A DNA stretch of 35,604 bases from Candidatus Delongbacteria bacterium. GTDB lineage: Bacteria > Delongbacteria > UBA4055. The stretch lies in NCBI GenBank assembly GCA_027858795.1, contig JAQICF010000137.1:1-35604 (forward strand), read 5' to 3'. Below, in pieces: positions 8,576 through 15,112 of the stretch (positions are counted from its first letter, which is position 1; each line of letters begins with the position of its first letter). The notes beneath the pieces are model-generated. The model was not told the DNA's origin. It did not search any database and saw only the letters and a list, made by a program, of their open reading frames with translations. A program made the position numbers and the translations under genes.

Positions 8576-9754
8576 ATGAAAAGCAAATTGATCATCATGA
8601 TCGTCTTACTAACCTTACTGATCTCATGCACAAAGGAAAAACCATTCACTGAAACAGAAGTTGACGGAGTGAAGATAATCGAAAATTCAAAAGCTGGAAT
8701 TAACAAAGAACTAACGTACACGATCGATCATGTAATGACAATCGAAAACAACGAAGAAGATACAACCTTCGTTCTTAATTTTCCTCAGCACAGAGCTGAC
8801 CTGAATTCAGATCTTGATAAAGATGGAAATCTTTATGTAGTTGATAATGTAAAGTCGTTCATCCTGAAGTTTGATAAAACTGGAAAATTCGTTAAACAAT
8901 TTGGGGCAAAAGGTCTAGGTCCCGGTGAATTTCCATTTAGCCCTATAGATATCAATGTTGTTGACTCAGAGAATAAAGTCTATGTCTTTGACGGTTCAGG
9001 CAGAATGTCTATCTTTGACAAAGATGGAAACTTCGATAAATTCTATAACATTCTGAGCAGAGGAGTTAGAGCAAAAAATCTATACATGACTGATAGTGGT
9101 CCATTATTCGGTTGTGAGGTTTTCGAAGGTCAATGGGGAACAAATGAATTCAAAATGGGAACCTGCTTGTATAATAGTTCTCCTGAATTTGAAATTAAAG
9201 ATAAAATTGCAGGTGAGCTTAAACCATTTGATATGAAAAATGTCGACCCGGATGATCAAGGTGTAATGTCAGCTATTTCAGGGAAGTATATTTATGTTGC
9301 TGATAATTCAAAGAATAAATACACGATCTCACAGTATGATTACAGCGGAAAGAAGATCAGAGAGATAAAAAAGAAATATGCACCTCTGAGAAGGAGCAAA
9401 GAAGATATGGAAGGTATCAATGATGCTCTTAAGAAAGTTTCTCAGCAGATGGGCGGAATGATAGAATTTAAAGAAGTATCAAACCTAAGATCTGCAATAA
9501 CTCAGATGTTTGTTGATAGTAATGAAAATCTATGGGTCAGTGTAAATGAAAGTATGTTTAAAGAGGAAGGCCAGGATTTTGATATATTCAACAAAGAAGG
9601 ACACTTCCTAAAAACTGTAACTGTACCTGAACTAACTGGATTTAAACTTAGAAGTAAAGGTGAATATGTCATCGCAGCAACATCGATCGAGCAGAATTAC
9701 ACAGAAGGCGGAAAAGCGGATGTAACAATAAAAGTATTTGAATTATCAATATAA
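8576..9754 (+). CDS. Lipoprotein with a six-bladed beta-propeller fold
   Basis: A 392-residue exported lipoprotein. The signal peptide ends in the lipobox LISC, so Cys18 is the likely lipidated residue, followed by TKEKPF. The body has the repeat pattern of six-bladed (NHL/BF3537-like) propellers: DLNSDLDKDGNLYVVDN, ILKFDKTGKFVKQFG, GPGEF, VYVFDGSGRMSIFDKDGNF, then later blades such as IYVADNSKNKYTISQYD and NLWVSVNES. GKGPGEF-like turns of this type are common in FCB-group lipoproteins. The ATG has an AGGAG box and a good promoter. It is a single-gene unit followed by three palindromes. The function is unknown; ligand binding or surface scaffolding are the usual guesses for the family. Confidence 0.85.
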   Translation: MKSKLIIMIVLLTLLISCTKEKPFTETEVDGVKIIENSKAGINKELTYTIDHVMTIENNEEDTTFVLNFPQHRADLNSDLDKDGNLYVVDNVKSFILKFDKTGKFVKQFGAKGLGPGEFPFSPIDINVVDSENKVYVFDGSGRMSIFDKDGNFDKFYNILSRGVRAKNLYMTDSGPLFGCEVFEGQWGTNEFKMGTCLYNSSPEFEIKDKIAGELKPFDMKNVDPDDQGVMSAISGKYIYVADNSKNKYTISQYDYSGKKIREIKKKYAPLRRSKEDMEGINDALKKVSQQMGGMIEFKEVSNLRSAITQMFVDSNENLWVSVNESMFKEEGQDFDIFNKEGHFLKTVTVPELTGFKLRSKGEYVIAATSIEQNYTEGGKADVTIKVFELSI

Positions 9755-9756
9755 TT

Positions 9757-9784
9757 TGTAGGGGAGGGTTTCTTACCCTCCCCT
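9757..9784. repeat. TGTAGGGG-headed hairpin, family B (after lipoprotein gene)
   Basis: TGTAGGGGAGGGT, loop TTCTT, then ACCCTCCCCT, a perfect 10-bp stem that starts 2 bp after the lipoprotein stop codon. The loop and head match the purB terminator hairpin, while the stem interior differs in a compensated way. No clear T tract follows, so termination is uncertain. Confidence 0.75.
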
Positions 9785-9796
9785 CTTCTAAAAAAA

Positions 9797-9822
9797 GATC
9801 CTGAATCAAGTTCAGGATGACA
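9797..9822. repeat. GATCCTGAA...TTCAGGATGAC palindrome, family C
   Basis: ATCCTGAA (9798-9805) and TTCAGGAT (9811-9818) form a perfect 8-bp stem around TCAAG. From memory, very similar palindromes are dispersed in many unrelated bacterial genomes. Confidence 0.7.
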
Positions 9823-9830
9823 ACATGGAA

Positions 9831-9858
9831 CAAGGTACTTTAGTGCCTTGCTATAGCG
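9831..9858. repeat. Palindromic repeat, family D (CAAGG...CCTTGCTATAGCG), copy 2
   Basis: CAAGGTACT pairs with AGTGCCTTG (one G-T wobble) around a TT loop and runs into CTATAGCG. It ends about 10 bp before the start of the membrane protein gene at 9868, so the GCGGAG next to it also serves as the ribosome binding site region. Confidence 0.6.
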
Positions 9859-9867
9859 GAGTAAAAA

Positions 9868-10491
9868 ATGGAAGAAAAAAACAAAGCAGAACTTGAACTC
9901 GAGTTCATTAAAAATATTATTCATGACAGTAGAAGAAAAGTTAATGACACCGGTCTTTCAAGCGTTATTTGGGGTACTCTCGTCGTGATCGGCATCATGA
10001 CAAATTACTTCAGCGGCATTTTTCACAACTGGGATTATGCGCTGTATATCTGGGGAATCCTTATGGCATCAGGGTGGATCTATACTTTCCTTGAAATAAG
10101 AAATGCAAAAAAGAATAATATACCTGAAACATTCGGATTAAAAGTTCAGAACGCTCTTTGGAGAGCTTCAGGAATTATTATGACCATTATAGCACTAGTC
10201 TGTAGTTTTCAATTTAAAAGAGATGTTTCTGATCTGGTACCATATTCTTATATAATAAATTCAATGGCCATTGCTCCGATAATATCACTCATTCTTGGTG
10301 CTGCATATTACGTAACTGGATACATTAACGACTGCAAATATACTACAAGATTAGCTTATGGTTGGTGGATCGGTGGAATTGTATTATTCTATATGAAAAG
10401 TTATAACACATTCCTAATTTTTGCATTGATGACGATTTTATTCCAGATACTCCCTGGAATCAGGTTCTACAGAAGATCAAAGGAGTCGTAA
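9868..10491 (+). CDS. Multi-pass membrane protein paired with a winged-helix regulator
   Basis: A 207-residue protein with a charged N-terminal helix (1-30, EEKNKAELELEFIKNIIHDSRRK) and about five to six hydrophobic segments: near 32-50, 56-75, 92-112, 121-142, 158-176 and 178-195. It stops one base before the start of the winged-helix gene at 10493, so the two are translationally linked. Gene pairs of this kind (a small membrane protein plus a MarR/ArsR-like single winged helix) are recurrent in bacteria; the membrane partner may modulate the regulator or be its target. I do not recognise a transport or enzyme motif. The start at 9868 has a GGAG box at 9858. Confidence 0.75.
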   Translation: MEEKNKAELELEFIKNIIHDSRRKVNDTGLSSVIWGTLVVIGIMTNYFSGIFHNWDYALYIWGILMASGWIYTFLEIRNAKKNNIPETFGLKVQNALWRASGIIMTIIALVCSFQFKRDVSDLVPYSYIINSMAIAPIISLILGAAYYVTGYINDCKYTTRLAYGWWIGGIVLFYMKSYNTFLIFALMTILFQILPGIRFYRRSKES

Positions 10492-10492
10492 T

Positions 10493-10795
10493 ATGACCGA
10501 CTCTGAATTTGATTATAAACAACTCGATGATATTATCCATTCAAGGATAAGACTGGCTATCATGTCAGTCCTCCTCAGTGTCGAAGAAGCTGATTTCAAT
10601 TTCTTAAAGGAAAATGTAAAAGCAACCGACGGGAATCTTAGTGTGCATCTGAAAAAGATCGAGACTGCAGGGTATTTATCTGTGGAAAAACTCTTCTTTG
10701 AAAGAAAACCATTGACCAAGTACAAGCTGACCGATAAAGGAAAACAAGCATTCGAGAAATATGTCGAACGACTTGAGAAGATGCTGGGGCGGTAA
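10493..10795 (+). CDS. Winged-helix transcriptional regulator (HTH_34-like)
   Basis: A 100-residue single-domain DNA-binding protein. SRIRLAIMSVLLSVEEADFN begins the first helix, FNFLKENVKATDGNLSVHLKKIETAGYL is the helix-turn-helix with the recognition helix around 48-60, and FERKPLTKYKLTDKGKQAFEKY is the wing and C-terminal helix. This pattern belongs to the MarR/ArsR-like winged helix DNA-binding domain often annotated HTH_34. AGGAG near 10481, inside the upstream gene, serves as ribosome binding site. It is co-transcribed with the membrane protein at 9868. Autoregulation is likely for the family, but no operator is visible. Its stop codon is followed directly by two perfect AATTAGA heptads and a TGTAGGGG hairpin. 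Confidence 0.88.
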   Translation: MTDSEFDYKQLDDIIHSRIRLAIMSVLLSVEEADFNFLKENVKATDGNLSVHLKKIETAGYLSVEKLFFERKPLTKYKLTDKGKQAFEKYVERLEKMLGR

Positions 10796-10809
10796 AATTA
10801 GAAATTAGA
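10796..10809. repeat. Two perfect AATTAGA heptads abutting the stop codon
   Basis: The stop TAA (10793-10795) is followed directly by AATTAGA twice, then directly by TGTAGGGGCG. This is the third case in the window of stop codon, 7-bp repeats, then a TGTAGGGG hairpin. Confidence 0.7.
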
Positions 10810-10838
10810 TGTAGGGGCGTAAGGCATTACGCCCGTAC
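10810..10838. repeat. TGTAGGGG-headed hairpin, family B (after winged-helix gene)
   Basis: TGTAGGGGCGTAA and TTACGCCCGTAC flank a short GGCA loop; the stem GGGCGTAA / TTACGCCC is perfect and the outer GTA / TAC also pairs. It lies 14 bp after the stop codon of the winged-helix gene. Confidence 0.7.
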
Positions 10839-10879
10839 TCTGAGGTTGTTAATTATCCCAAAGGTATATATCCTCTATA

Positions 10880-10899
10880 ACCGCAGGTTTCAACCTGTG
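10880..10899. repeat. CCGCAGGTT...AACCTGTGG palindrome, family E
   Basis: Two 9-nt arms pair with one G-T wobble around a TC loop. It sits between the convergent winged-helix and rnfB transcription units. Single copy in this window. Confidence 0.5.
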
Positions 10900-10937
10900 G
10901 ATCAACCACCTAAAACCCAGATCGAACACAAGAATGA

Positions 10938-10971
10938 CGAAATAAAAAAGGGTGAAATAATTTTCACCCTT
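10938..10971 (-). terminator. Intrinsic terminator of the rnf operon
   Basis: On the minus strand AAGGGTGAAA (10971-10962) pairs perfectly with TTTCACCCTT (10957-10948), and is followed by TTTTATTTCG. The T tract is on the minus-strand side only, so the hairpin serves the rnf operon, whose last gene ends at 11003. Confidence 0.8.
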
Positions 10972-10980
10972 TAAGCGTTC

Positions 10981-11007
10981 TGAGACGTGATAAATCACGT
11001 CTTTACG
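10981..11007. repeat. Palindromic repeat, family A (copy 2), contains the rnfB stop codon
   Basis: Read on the minus strand it begins CGTAAAGACGTGAT and ends ATCACGTCTCA, with a 9-bp perfect stem and TT loop. The TAA stop of rnfB (11005-11003) is the TAA inside CGTAAAG, so the repeat overlaps the coding end of rnfB. Confidence 0.75.
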
Positions 11008-11953
11008 AATTCCCTTCAGCTTCTTTCGCAGCTTTAGCAGCAGCGGCCTTCTCAAGCGCAGCTTTCTTTTTAGCAGCTGTTTTCTCAGCTTCTATAGCCT
11101 TCCATTCAGCTTTTTCTTTAGCAACCAACTCAGGAGTCTTTTCAGCATCTCCTTTATCAACAAAACATGACTTTGGACATTTAAACTTTGCTGCTACTAG
11201 ATCATCTACAACATCAAAATTGATAACAGGAAGATCACCTTCCATTTTTAAAGCACCTGAAGGAGTAGTATTAGGTAAAGTACATATCTTACAACCGATA
11301 CATCCAACTTTACAAGCATCACTTACTTCTTTACCTTTAGCCTTTGAATTACAAGCTATGTAAACTTTACTATCCTTAGGCATCATCTTCATAACATCTT
11401 TAGGACAAGCTCTTACACAAGCTCCACAACCGACACATTTCTCGTCGATCACAACAGGTAATCCGTTATCATCCATATACATTGCACCGAATGCACAAGC
11501 TTCAACACATTCCCCGAATCCTAGACAACCGTAATCACAAGCTTTTTGACCACCAGAAACAAATGCTGCATCACTGCAACTTTTCGGACCATAATATTCA
11601 AACCTGTCTTTTGCATTTTCTTTTGTACCATTACAAGCACAATACGCAACCATTGCCTTCCCTGCTTCTGCATTTGTTCCAAGTATCTCAGCGATCTGAT
11701 CGATAACATCCTGACCACCAGGAGAACAAAGAGTAATATCAGCTCCTTTTGTTACTACAGCATCAGCATAATCGGCACATCCTGCATACGCACAGGCACC
11801 GCAATTCGCTTGTGGTAGTATATCTGCAATTTTCTCAACTTTAGGGTCAACTTCTACATGAAATACTTTAGAAGCATAAGCTAATACAGCTCCAAATATA
11901 GCACCTATAAGTCCGACTGATATAAAAGCAGTTATTATTTGAGTCGTATCCAT
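11003..11953 (-). CDS. rnfB: Rnf complex polyferredoxin subunit RnfB
   Basis: Membrane-anchored Fe-S subunit thought to receive electrons from reduced ferredoxin and pass them into the Rnf ion pump. Residues 6-27 form the N-terminal membrane anchor. The RnfB-type cluster site follows: Cys51, Cys54, Cys59 (NCGACAYAGC) and Cys76. Several further clusters are visible: CDYGCLGFGECVEAC (139-153), CVGCGACVRACP (173-184), CKVGCIGCKIC (214-224), plus Cys259 and Cys263. The 316-residue length is on the long side because of an alanine/lysine/glutamate-rich tail (about 276-316). Cluster-rich RnfB of this type is typical of clostridial-like Rnf. It is the last gene of the operon, 105 bp after rnfA, with a heptad array and hairpin between them. 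A GGAG box precedes the ATG. Confidence 0.93.
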   Translation of the reverse strand: MDTTQIITAFISVGLIGAIFGAVLAYASKVFHVEVDPKVEKIADILPQANCGACAYAGCADYADAVVTKGADITLCSPGGQDVIDQIAEILGTNAEAGKAMVAYCACNGTKENAKDRFEYYGPKSCSDAAFVSGGQKACDYGCLGFGECVEACAFGAMYMDDNGLPVVIDEKCVGCGACVRACPKDVMKMMPKDSKVYIACNSKAKGKEVSDACKVGCIGCKICTLPNTTPSGALKMEGDLPVINFDVVDDLVAAKFKCPKSCFVDKGDAEKTPELVAKEKAEWKAIEAEKTAAKKKAALEKAAAAKAAKEAEGNS

Positions 11954-11994
11954 TTATATATCTCCAATAAAATTCATCATTTGTTTCTGTGTTT

Positions 11995-12022
11995 ACGGGC
12001 AACCATAAAGGATGCCCCTACA
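11995..12022. repeat. TGTAGGGG-headed hairpin, family B (between rnfA and rnfB)
   Basis: On the minus strand TGTAGGGGCATCC, loop TTTAT, then GGTTGCCCGTA; one mismatch in an 8-bp stem. It lies inside the rnf operon immediately beyond the heptad array that follows the rnfA stop. Confidence 0.65.
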
Positions 12023-12023
12023 C

Positions 12024-12058
12024 CACTAATCACTAGCTACTAATCACTAGCCACTAAA
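12024..12058. repeat. Heptanucleotide tandem array abutting the rnfA stop codon
   Basis: Five 7-bp units on the plus strand: CACTAAT, CACTAGC, TACTAAT, CACTAGC, CACTAAA. The array ends exactly at the rnfA stop codon (12059-12061) and has the TGTAGGGG hairpin at its other end. Confidence 0.8.
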
Positions 12059-12664
12059 TTACATTATGCTCATTCCACTGAATCCTAAGAATGCTACCGC
12101 GATCAAACTTGCTGAAATAAATGTTATAGGTGTACCTTTCAAACTTTCAGGAACATCTGCTAACTCAAGTCTTTCTCTGATCCCTGCCATTAACAACAAT
12201 GCAATAGTAAAACCGATACCTGCTGTGAAACCATTCCATACTGACTCAATAAAATTGAAGTGTTGACCTAACATAGCAATATCATCAATATTAAGAATTG
12301 CAACACCAAGAACCGCGCAATTTGTTGTTATCAATGGTAAGAAAACACCTAAAGATTGATATAATGAAGGCATATTCTTCTTCATGAACATCTCTATGAA
12401 CTGCACTAACGATGCAATTACTAAGATAAATGCTATTGTTCTTAAATATTCAAGTTCAAATGGCACGAGTACATAAGTTTGTATCAAGAATGTAACAGTA
12501 GATGCTAAAGTCATTACGAATATAACAGCCATTCCCATTCCTAATGCACTGTCCAGTTTCTTTGATACACCTATGAAAGGACAGATCCCTAAGAATCTTC
12601 CCAACACAAAGTTATTGATAAATATTGAGGATACCGCTATCACTATAAGATGTGAAAAATCCAT
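12059..12664 (-). CDS. rnfA: Rnf complex membrane subunit RnfA
   Basis: Integral membrane subunit that, with RnfE, forms the core carrying the in-membrane Fe-S centre and the ion path. The 201 residues contain six predicted transmembrane segments. Signature segments are INNFVLGRFLGICPFIGVSKK (16-36) with the Cys-containing half-site, and TTNCAVLGVAI (113-123) with the second conserved Cys, plus GFTAGIGFTIALLLMAGIRERLE. Its ATG overlaps the rnfE stop as TAATG, with GGGAGGT upstream inside rnfE, so the two are translationally coupled. The stop codon is followed directly by a heptad array. Confidence 0.95.
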   Translation of the reverse strand: MDFSHLIVIAVSSIFINNFVLGRFLGICPFIGVSKKLDSALGMGMAVIFVMTLASTVTFLIQTYVLVPFELEYLRTIAFILVIASLVQFIEMFMKKNMPSLYQSLGVFLPLITTNCAVLGVAILNIDDIAMLGQHFNFIESVWNGFTAGIGFTIALLLMAGIRERLELADVPESLKGTPITFISASLIAVAFLGFSGMSIM

Positions 12665-13287
12665 TATTTACCTCCCGTGTTTTTTGCTTTTCTAATTTTA
12701 TTCCACTGCATAAAACCGAGGATAAGTCCCATTGTCAAGAATCCTCCCGGAGGAAGTATCATCATTATTGAACCTTTGAATCCTTCAATTCCCATCAGCT
12801 GAAATAACGGATAACCGTATAAAGCTCCAGTTCCTGCAAATTCTCTTACGGCACTGATAAGGACCAATGCTATTGTAAAACCAATTCCCATACCGAAAGC
12901 ATCGATCATTGAATTTAAAACACTTTTCTTAGATGCGAATGCCTCTGCTCTACCAAGTATGATACAGTTTACAACTATAAGCGGGATAAAAAGACCAAGT
13001 GATTCACTTAAAGCAGGAATAAATGCTTGAAGAGTGAGGTCGATTATCGTAACAAATGTTGCTATGATCACGATAAAGATCGGTATTCTTATATTGCTTG
13101 GTATATAATTTTTTAGCATAGAAACTATTGTACTTGAACCTATCAGGACGGCAGTTGATGCCATTCCCATTCCCAGACCGTTCTCAATAGAAGTTGTAAC
13201 AGCCAGTGCAGGACATAGACCCAGTGCAAGAATCAACACAGGATTTTCTTTGAAGAATCCTTTTGTGAAATTTTGTAATTTATTCAT
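12664..13287 (-). CDS. rnfE: Rnf complex membrane subunit RnfE
   Basis: Integral membrane partner of RnfA in the ion-pumping core, with about six membrane helices. Signature segments are ENPVLILALGLCPALAVTTS, which carries the conserved Cys, and VNCIILGRAEAFA with the second Cys, then GFTIALVLISAVREFAG. I place the start at the ATG at 13287 (MNKLQNFTKGF, 207 residues) instead of a possible ATG at 13323: a perfect AGGAGGT box at 13292-13298 fits 13287, and the protein then begins like other RnfE. It overlaps the end of rnfG by 8 bp. Confidence 0.94.
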   Translation of the reverse strand: MNKLQNFTKGFFKENPVLILALGLCPALAVTTSIENGLGMGMASTAVLIGSSTIVSMLKNYIPSNIRIPIFIVIIATFVTIIDLTLQAFIPALSESLGLFIPLIVVNCIILGRAEAFASKKSVLNSMIDAFGMGIGFTIALVLISAVREFAGTGALYGYPLFQLMGIEGFKGSIMMILPPGGFLTMGLILGFMQWNKIRKAKNTGGK

Positions 13288-14035
13288 CTTTACCTCCTTC
13301 AGGAGTATCTTCAACAACTTCAACTTTTTCTTCTGCTTCCTTCTTTGCAGCAGCCTCAGCTCTTGCTTTTAAAATTGCTTCTTTTGGAGCTGCAACAACT
13401 TGTGCTTGATCAATAACTAATTGTCTAGGCATATTTCCCAATTGTTGTTTTACAAGTTCAGAATATTTCTTAATACTCTTACAAACAGCTCTGGTCGTTA
13501 TAGTTGCACCAGTGATAGATTGAACTTTATCTTTAGAATTTGGATCATCGTTTACTACTACTACATCCAGTGAACTTTTATTAGTGAACCAACCTTCAAA
13601 GAAAGGTTTGTCTTCACCGTATTTTACTGTTTGGGCTTCCGCACCAAGACCAGGAGTTTCAGTATGTTTAAGAACTTTAATTCCGTTTATCTTAAAGTTC
13701 ATATCAGTACCAACCATAGTCTCAACAACTCCGGAAAATCCCATTCCTTTTGCCAAGAATATAAGTGCTTTATATTGATCTGAGTCCGGAGTTTTTACTT
13801 TCCAGAATTTCTCAATTGTTCCATCAAGATATATTTCACCTTCTTCATAGATCAAGTTTGACATCTGCTCTTCAGTAAATAATCCCTGAAGTACATACCC
13901 TCTTGCATCAGTTTCATTCTTTAATTTCTCTTTTGCAATTGCCGGCTTTGTAAAGCTATTGTAAAAAGCTAAACCGCCTGCTGCAATTCCTGCAACAAAA
14001 AAGAGAATAGCTGATAATTTTATTATGTTACCCAT
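13280..14035 (-). CDS. rnfG: Rnf complex flavin-binding subunit RnfG
   Basis: Periplasm-facing subunit with a single N-terminal membrane helix (residues 5-27) and an FMN-binding domain. The flavinylation motif TGATIT (175-180) is present; by analogy with NqrC/RnfG, Thr180 would carry the covalent FMN, attached by an ApbE protein not found in this window. ETPGLGAEA (126-134) is another family block. The 251-residue length is above the usual range because of an Ala/Lys/Glu-rich tail after about residue 210. AAAGGAG precedes the ATG. It follows rnfD by 14 bp and overlaps rnfE, and its last codons contain the rnfE ribosome binding site. Confidence 0.94.
   Translation of the reverse strand: MGNIIKLSAILFFVAGIAAGGLAFYNSFTKPAIAKEKLKNETDARGYVLQGLFTEEQMSNLIYEEGEIYLDGTIEKFWKVKTPDSDQYKALIFLAKGMGFSGVVETMVGTDMNFKINGIKVLKHTETPGLGAEAQTVKYGEDKPFFEGWFTNKSSLDVVVVNDDPNSKDKVQSITGATITTRAVCKSIKKYSELVKQQLGNMPRQLVIDQAQVVAAPKEAILKARAEAAAKKEAEEKVEVVEDTPEGGKDE
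13291..13298 (-). promoter_or_regulatory. Ribosome binding site of rnfE (decides the start)
   Basis: AGGAGGTA on the minus strand, three bases before the ATG at 13287, lying within the last codons of rnfG. It supports the downstream ATG over the one at 13323, which has no comparable box. Confidence 0.75.
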
Positions 14036-14049
14036 TATATCTCCTTTAG

Positions 14050-15072
14050 TTAGCTTTTACTTAAGCTTTTTATAGGTTTAACGTAACCGAATTTTTTCGG
14101 TACAGTGAATTTATTTATCAAAGGTACTACAGTGTTCATCAGTAGAATAGAATATGAAACACCTTCAGGATATCCACCCCAAATTCTTATCGCAACTGTA
14201 AAGAACGCAAGTCCTATCGCGAAGATTATATTACCTTTGTTTGATATTGGAGATGTTACCATATCCGTTGCCATATAGAAAGCTCCAAGTGCAAGTCCAC
14301 CAGCTAAGATATGAAATGCGGGATCATAACCCATTGCCCATGTGAATAAGTAAACACTTCCAATATAGAATACCGGTACTCTCCAATTTACAAGACCTAA
14401 GATCATTAAGAATATTACTCCGATCAAAAGAGCTAAGAATGAAGTCTCTCCGATACAACCTGAAACATTACCTACGAAAAGATCCCAATAGCTAACTCCG
14501 GCATCAGATATTATCTTAGCAGTTTCCTGAGTAGGATCTGCTTTCAAAGCTGTCTTAACCAAATTTAATGGAGTTGCAGAAGAAATTGCATCCATTGTTT
14601 GACCTGTTTTAGCTCCAAAACTTGCTACAGGAGTTGCCCAGAATTTATTAGAAGTCATCTCAACCGGCCATGAAGCAAGCATAAAAGCTCTACCTATCAA
14701 AGCAGGATTAAATATATTAAATCCAAGACCTCCAAATGCTTGTTTTGCAATTGCTATTGCGAAGAATGAACCCAGCATAACGATCCACCAGGGAATATAA
14801 GGTGGAACATTGAACGCAAGAAGTATTCCTGTTAATATCGCACTTCCGTCTGATACAGTTACAGCCACTTTTCTGAATTTCTGAATTCCAGCTTCCGTTA
14901 CTACTGCGGTAACAACACTGACCAAAGTCAAAAATATTGCGTTAAATCCAAAGTAGTAGTAAGACATAAATAACGCAGGTATAAGTGAAAGATTCACCAT
15001 GTGCATTATCTTGGTCACGGATGCCTTGCTCCTTATATGGGGATTAGCCGATACAATTAACATTTTATCCAT
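14050..15072 (-). CDS. rnfD: Rnf complex membrane subunit RnfD
   Basis: Multi-pass membrane subunit of the NqrB/RnfD family that carries covalent FMN. The 340 residues include about eight to ten hydrophobic segments. The flavin site SSATPL (164-169) is visible, with Thr167 as the likely flavinylated residue, and the SDGSAILTGILLAFNVPP and FNPALIGRAF (121-130) blocks are typical. AAAGGT lies 7 nt before the ATG. It sits between rnfC (40 bp upstream) and rnfG (14 bp downstream) in the operon. Confidence 0.95.
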   Translation of the reverse strand: MDKMLIVSANPHIRSKASVTKIMHMVNLSLIPALFMSYYYFGFNAIFLTLVSVVTAVVTEAGIQKFRKVAVTVSDGSAILTGILLAFNVPPYIPWWIVMLGSFFAIAIAKQAFGGLGFNIFNPALIGRAFMLASWPVEMTSNKFWATPVASFGAKTGQTMDAISSATPLNLVKTALKADPTQETAKIISDAGVSYWDLFVGNVSGCIGETSFLALLIGVIFLMILGLVNWRVPVFYIGSVYLFTWAMGYDPAFHILAGGLALGAFYMATDMVTSPISNKGNIIFAIGLAFFTVAIRIWGGYPEGVSYSILLMNTVVPLINKFTVPKKFGYVKPIKSLSKS

Positions 15073-15112
15073 TTATTTACCTTTTATATTTATATTATTT
15101 TTCATCATAGAG

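Noticed and set aside
11482..11818. Plus-strand open frames within rnfB
   Set aside because: They are shadows of the cysteine- and histidine-rich rnfB sequence, without start signals or recognisable domains.
6959..12058. Heptad arrays as possible CRISPR arrays
   Set aside because: Units are 7 bp, contiguous and degenerate, without spacers, and no cas gene is present.
13288..13323. Upstream ATG for rnfE at 13323
   Set aside because: It has no good ribosome binding site and adds 12 residues not typical of RnfE; AGGAGGT points to 13287.
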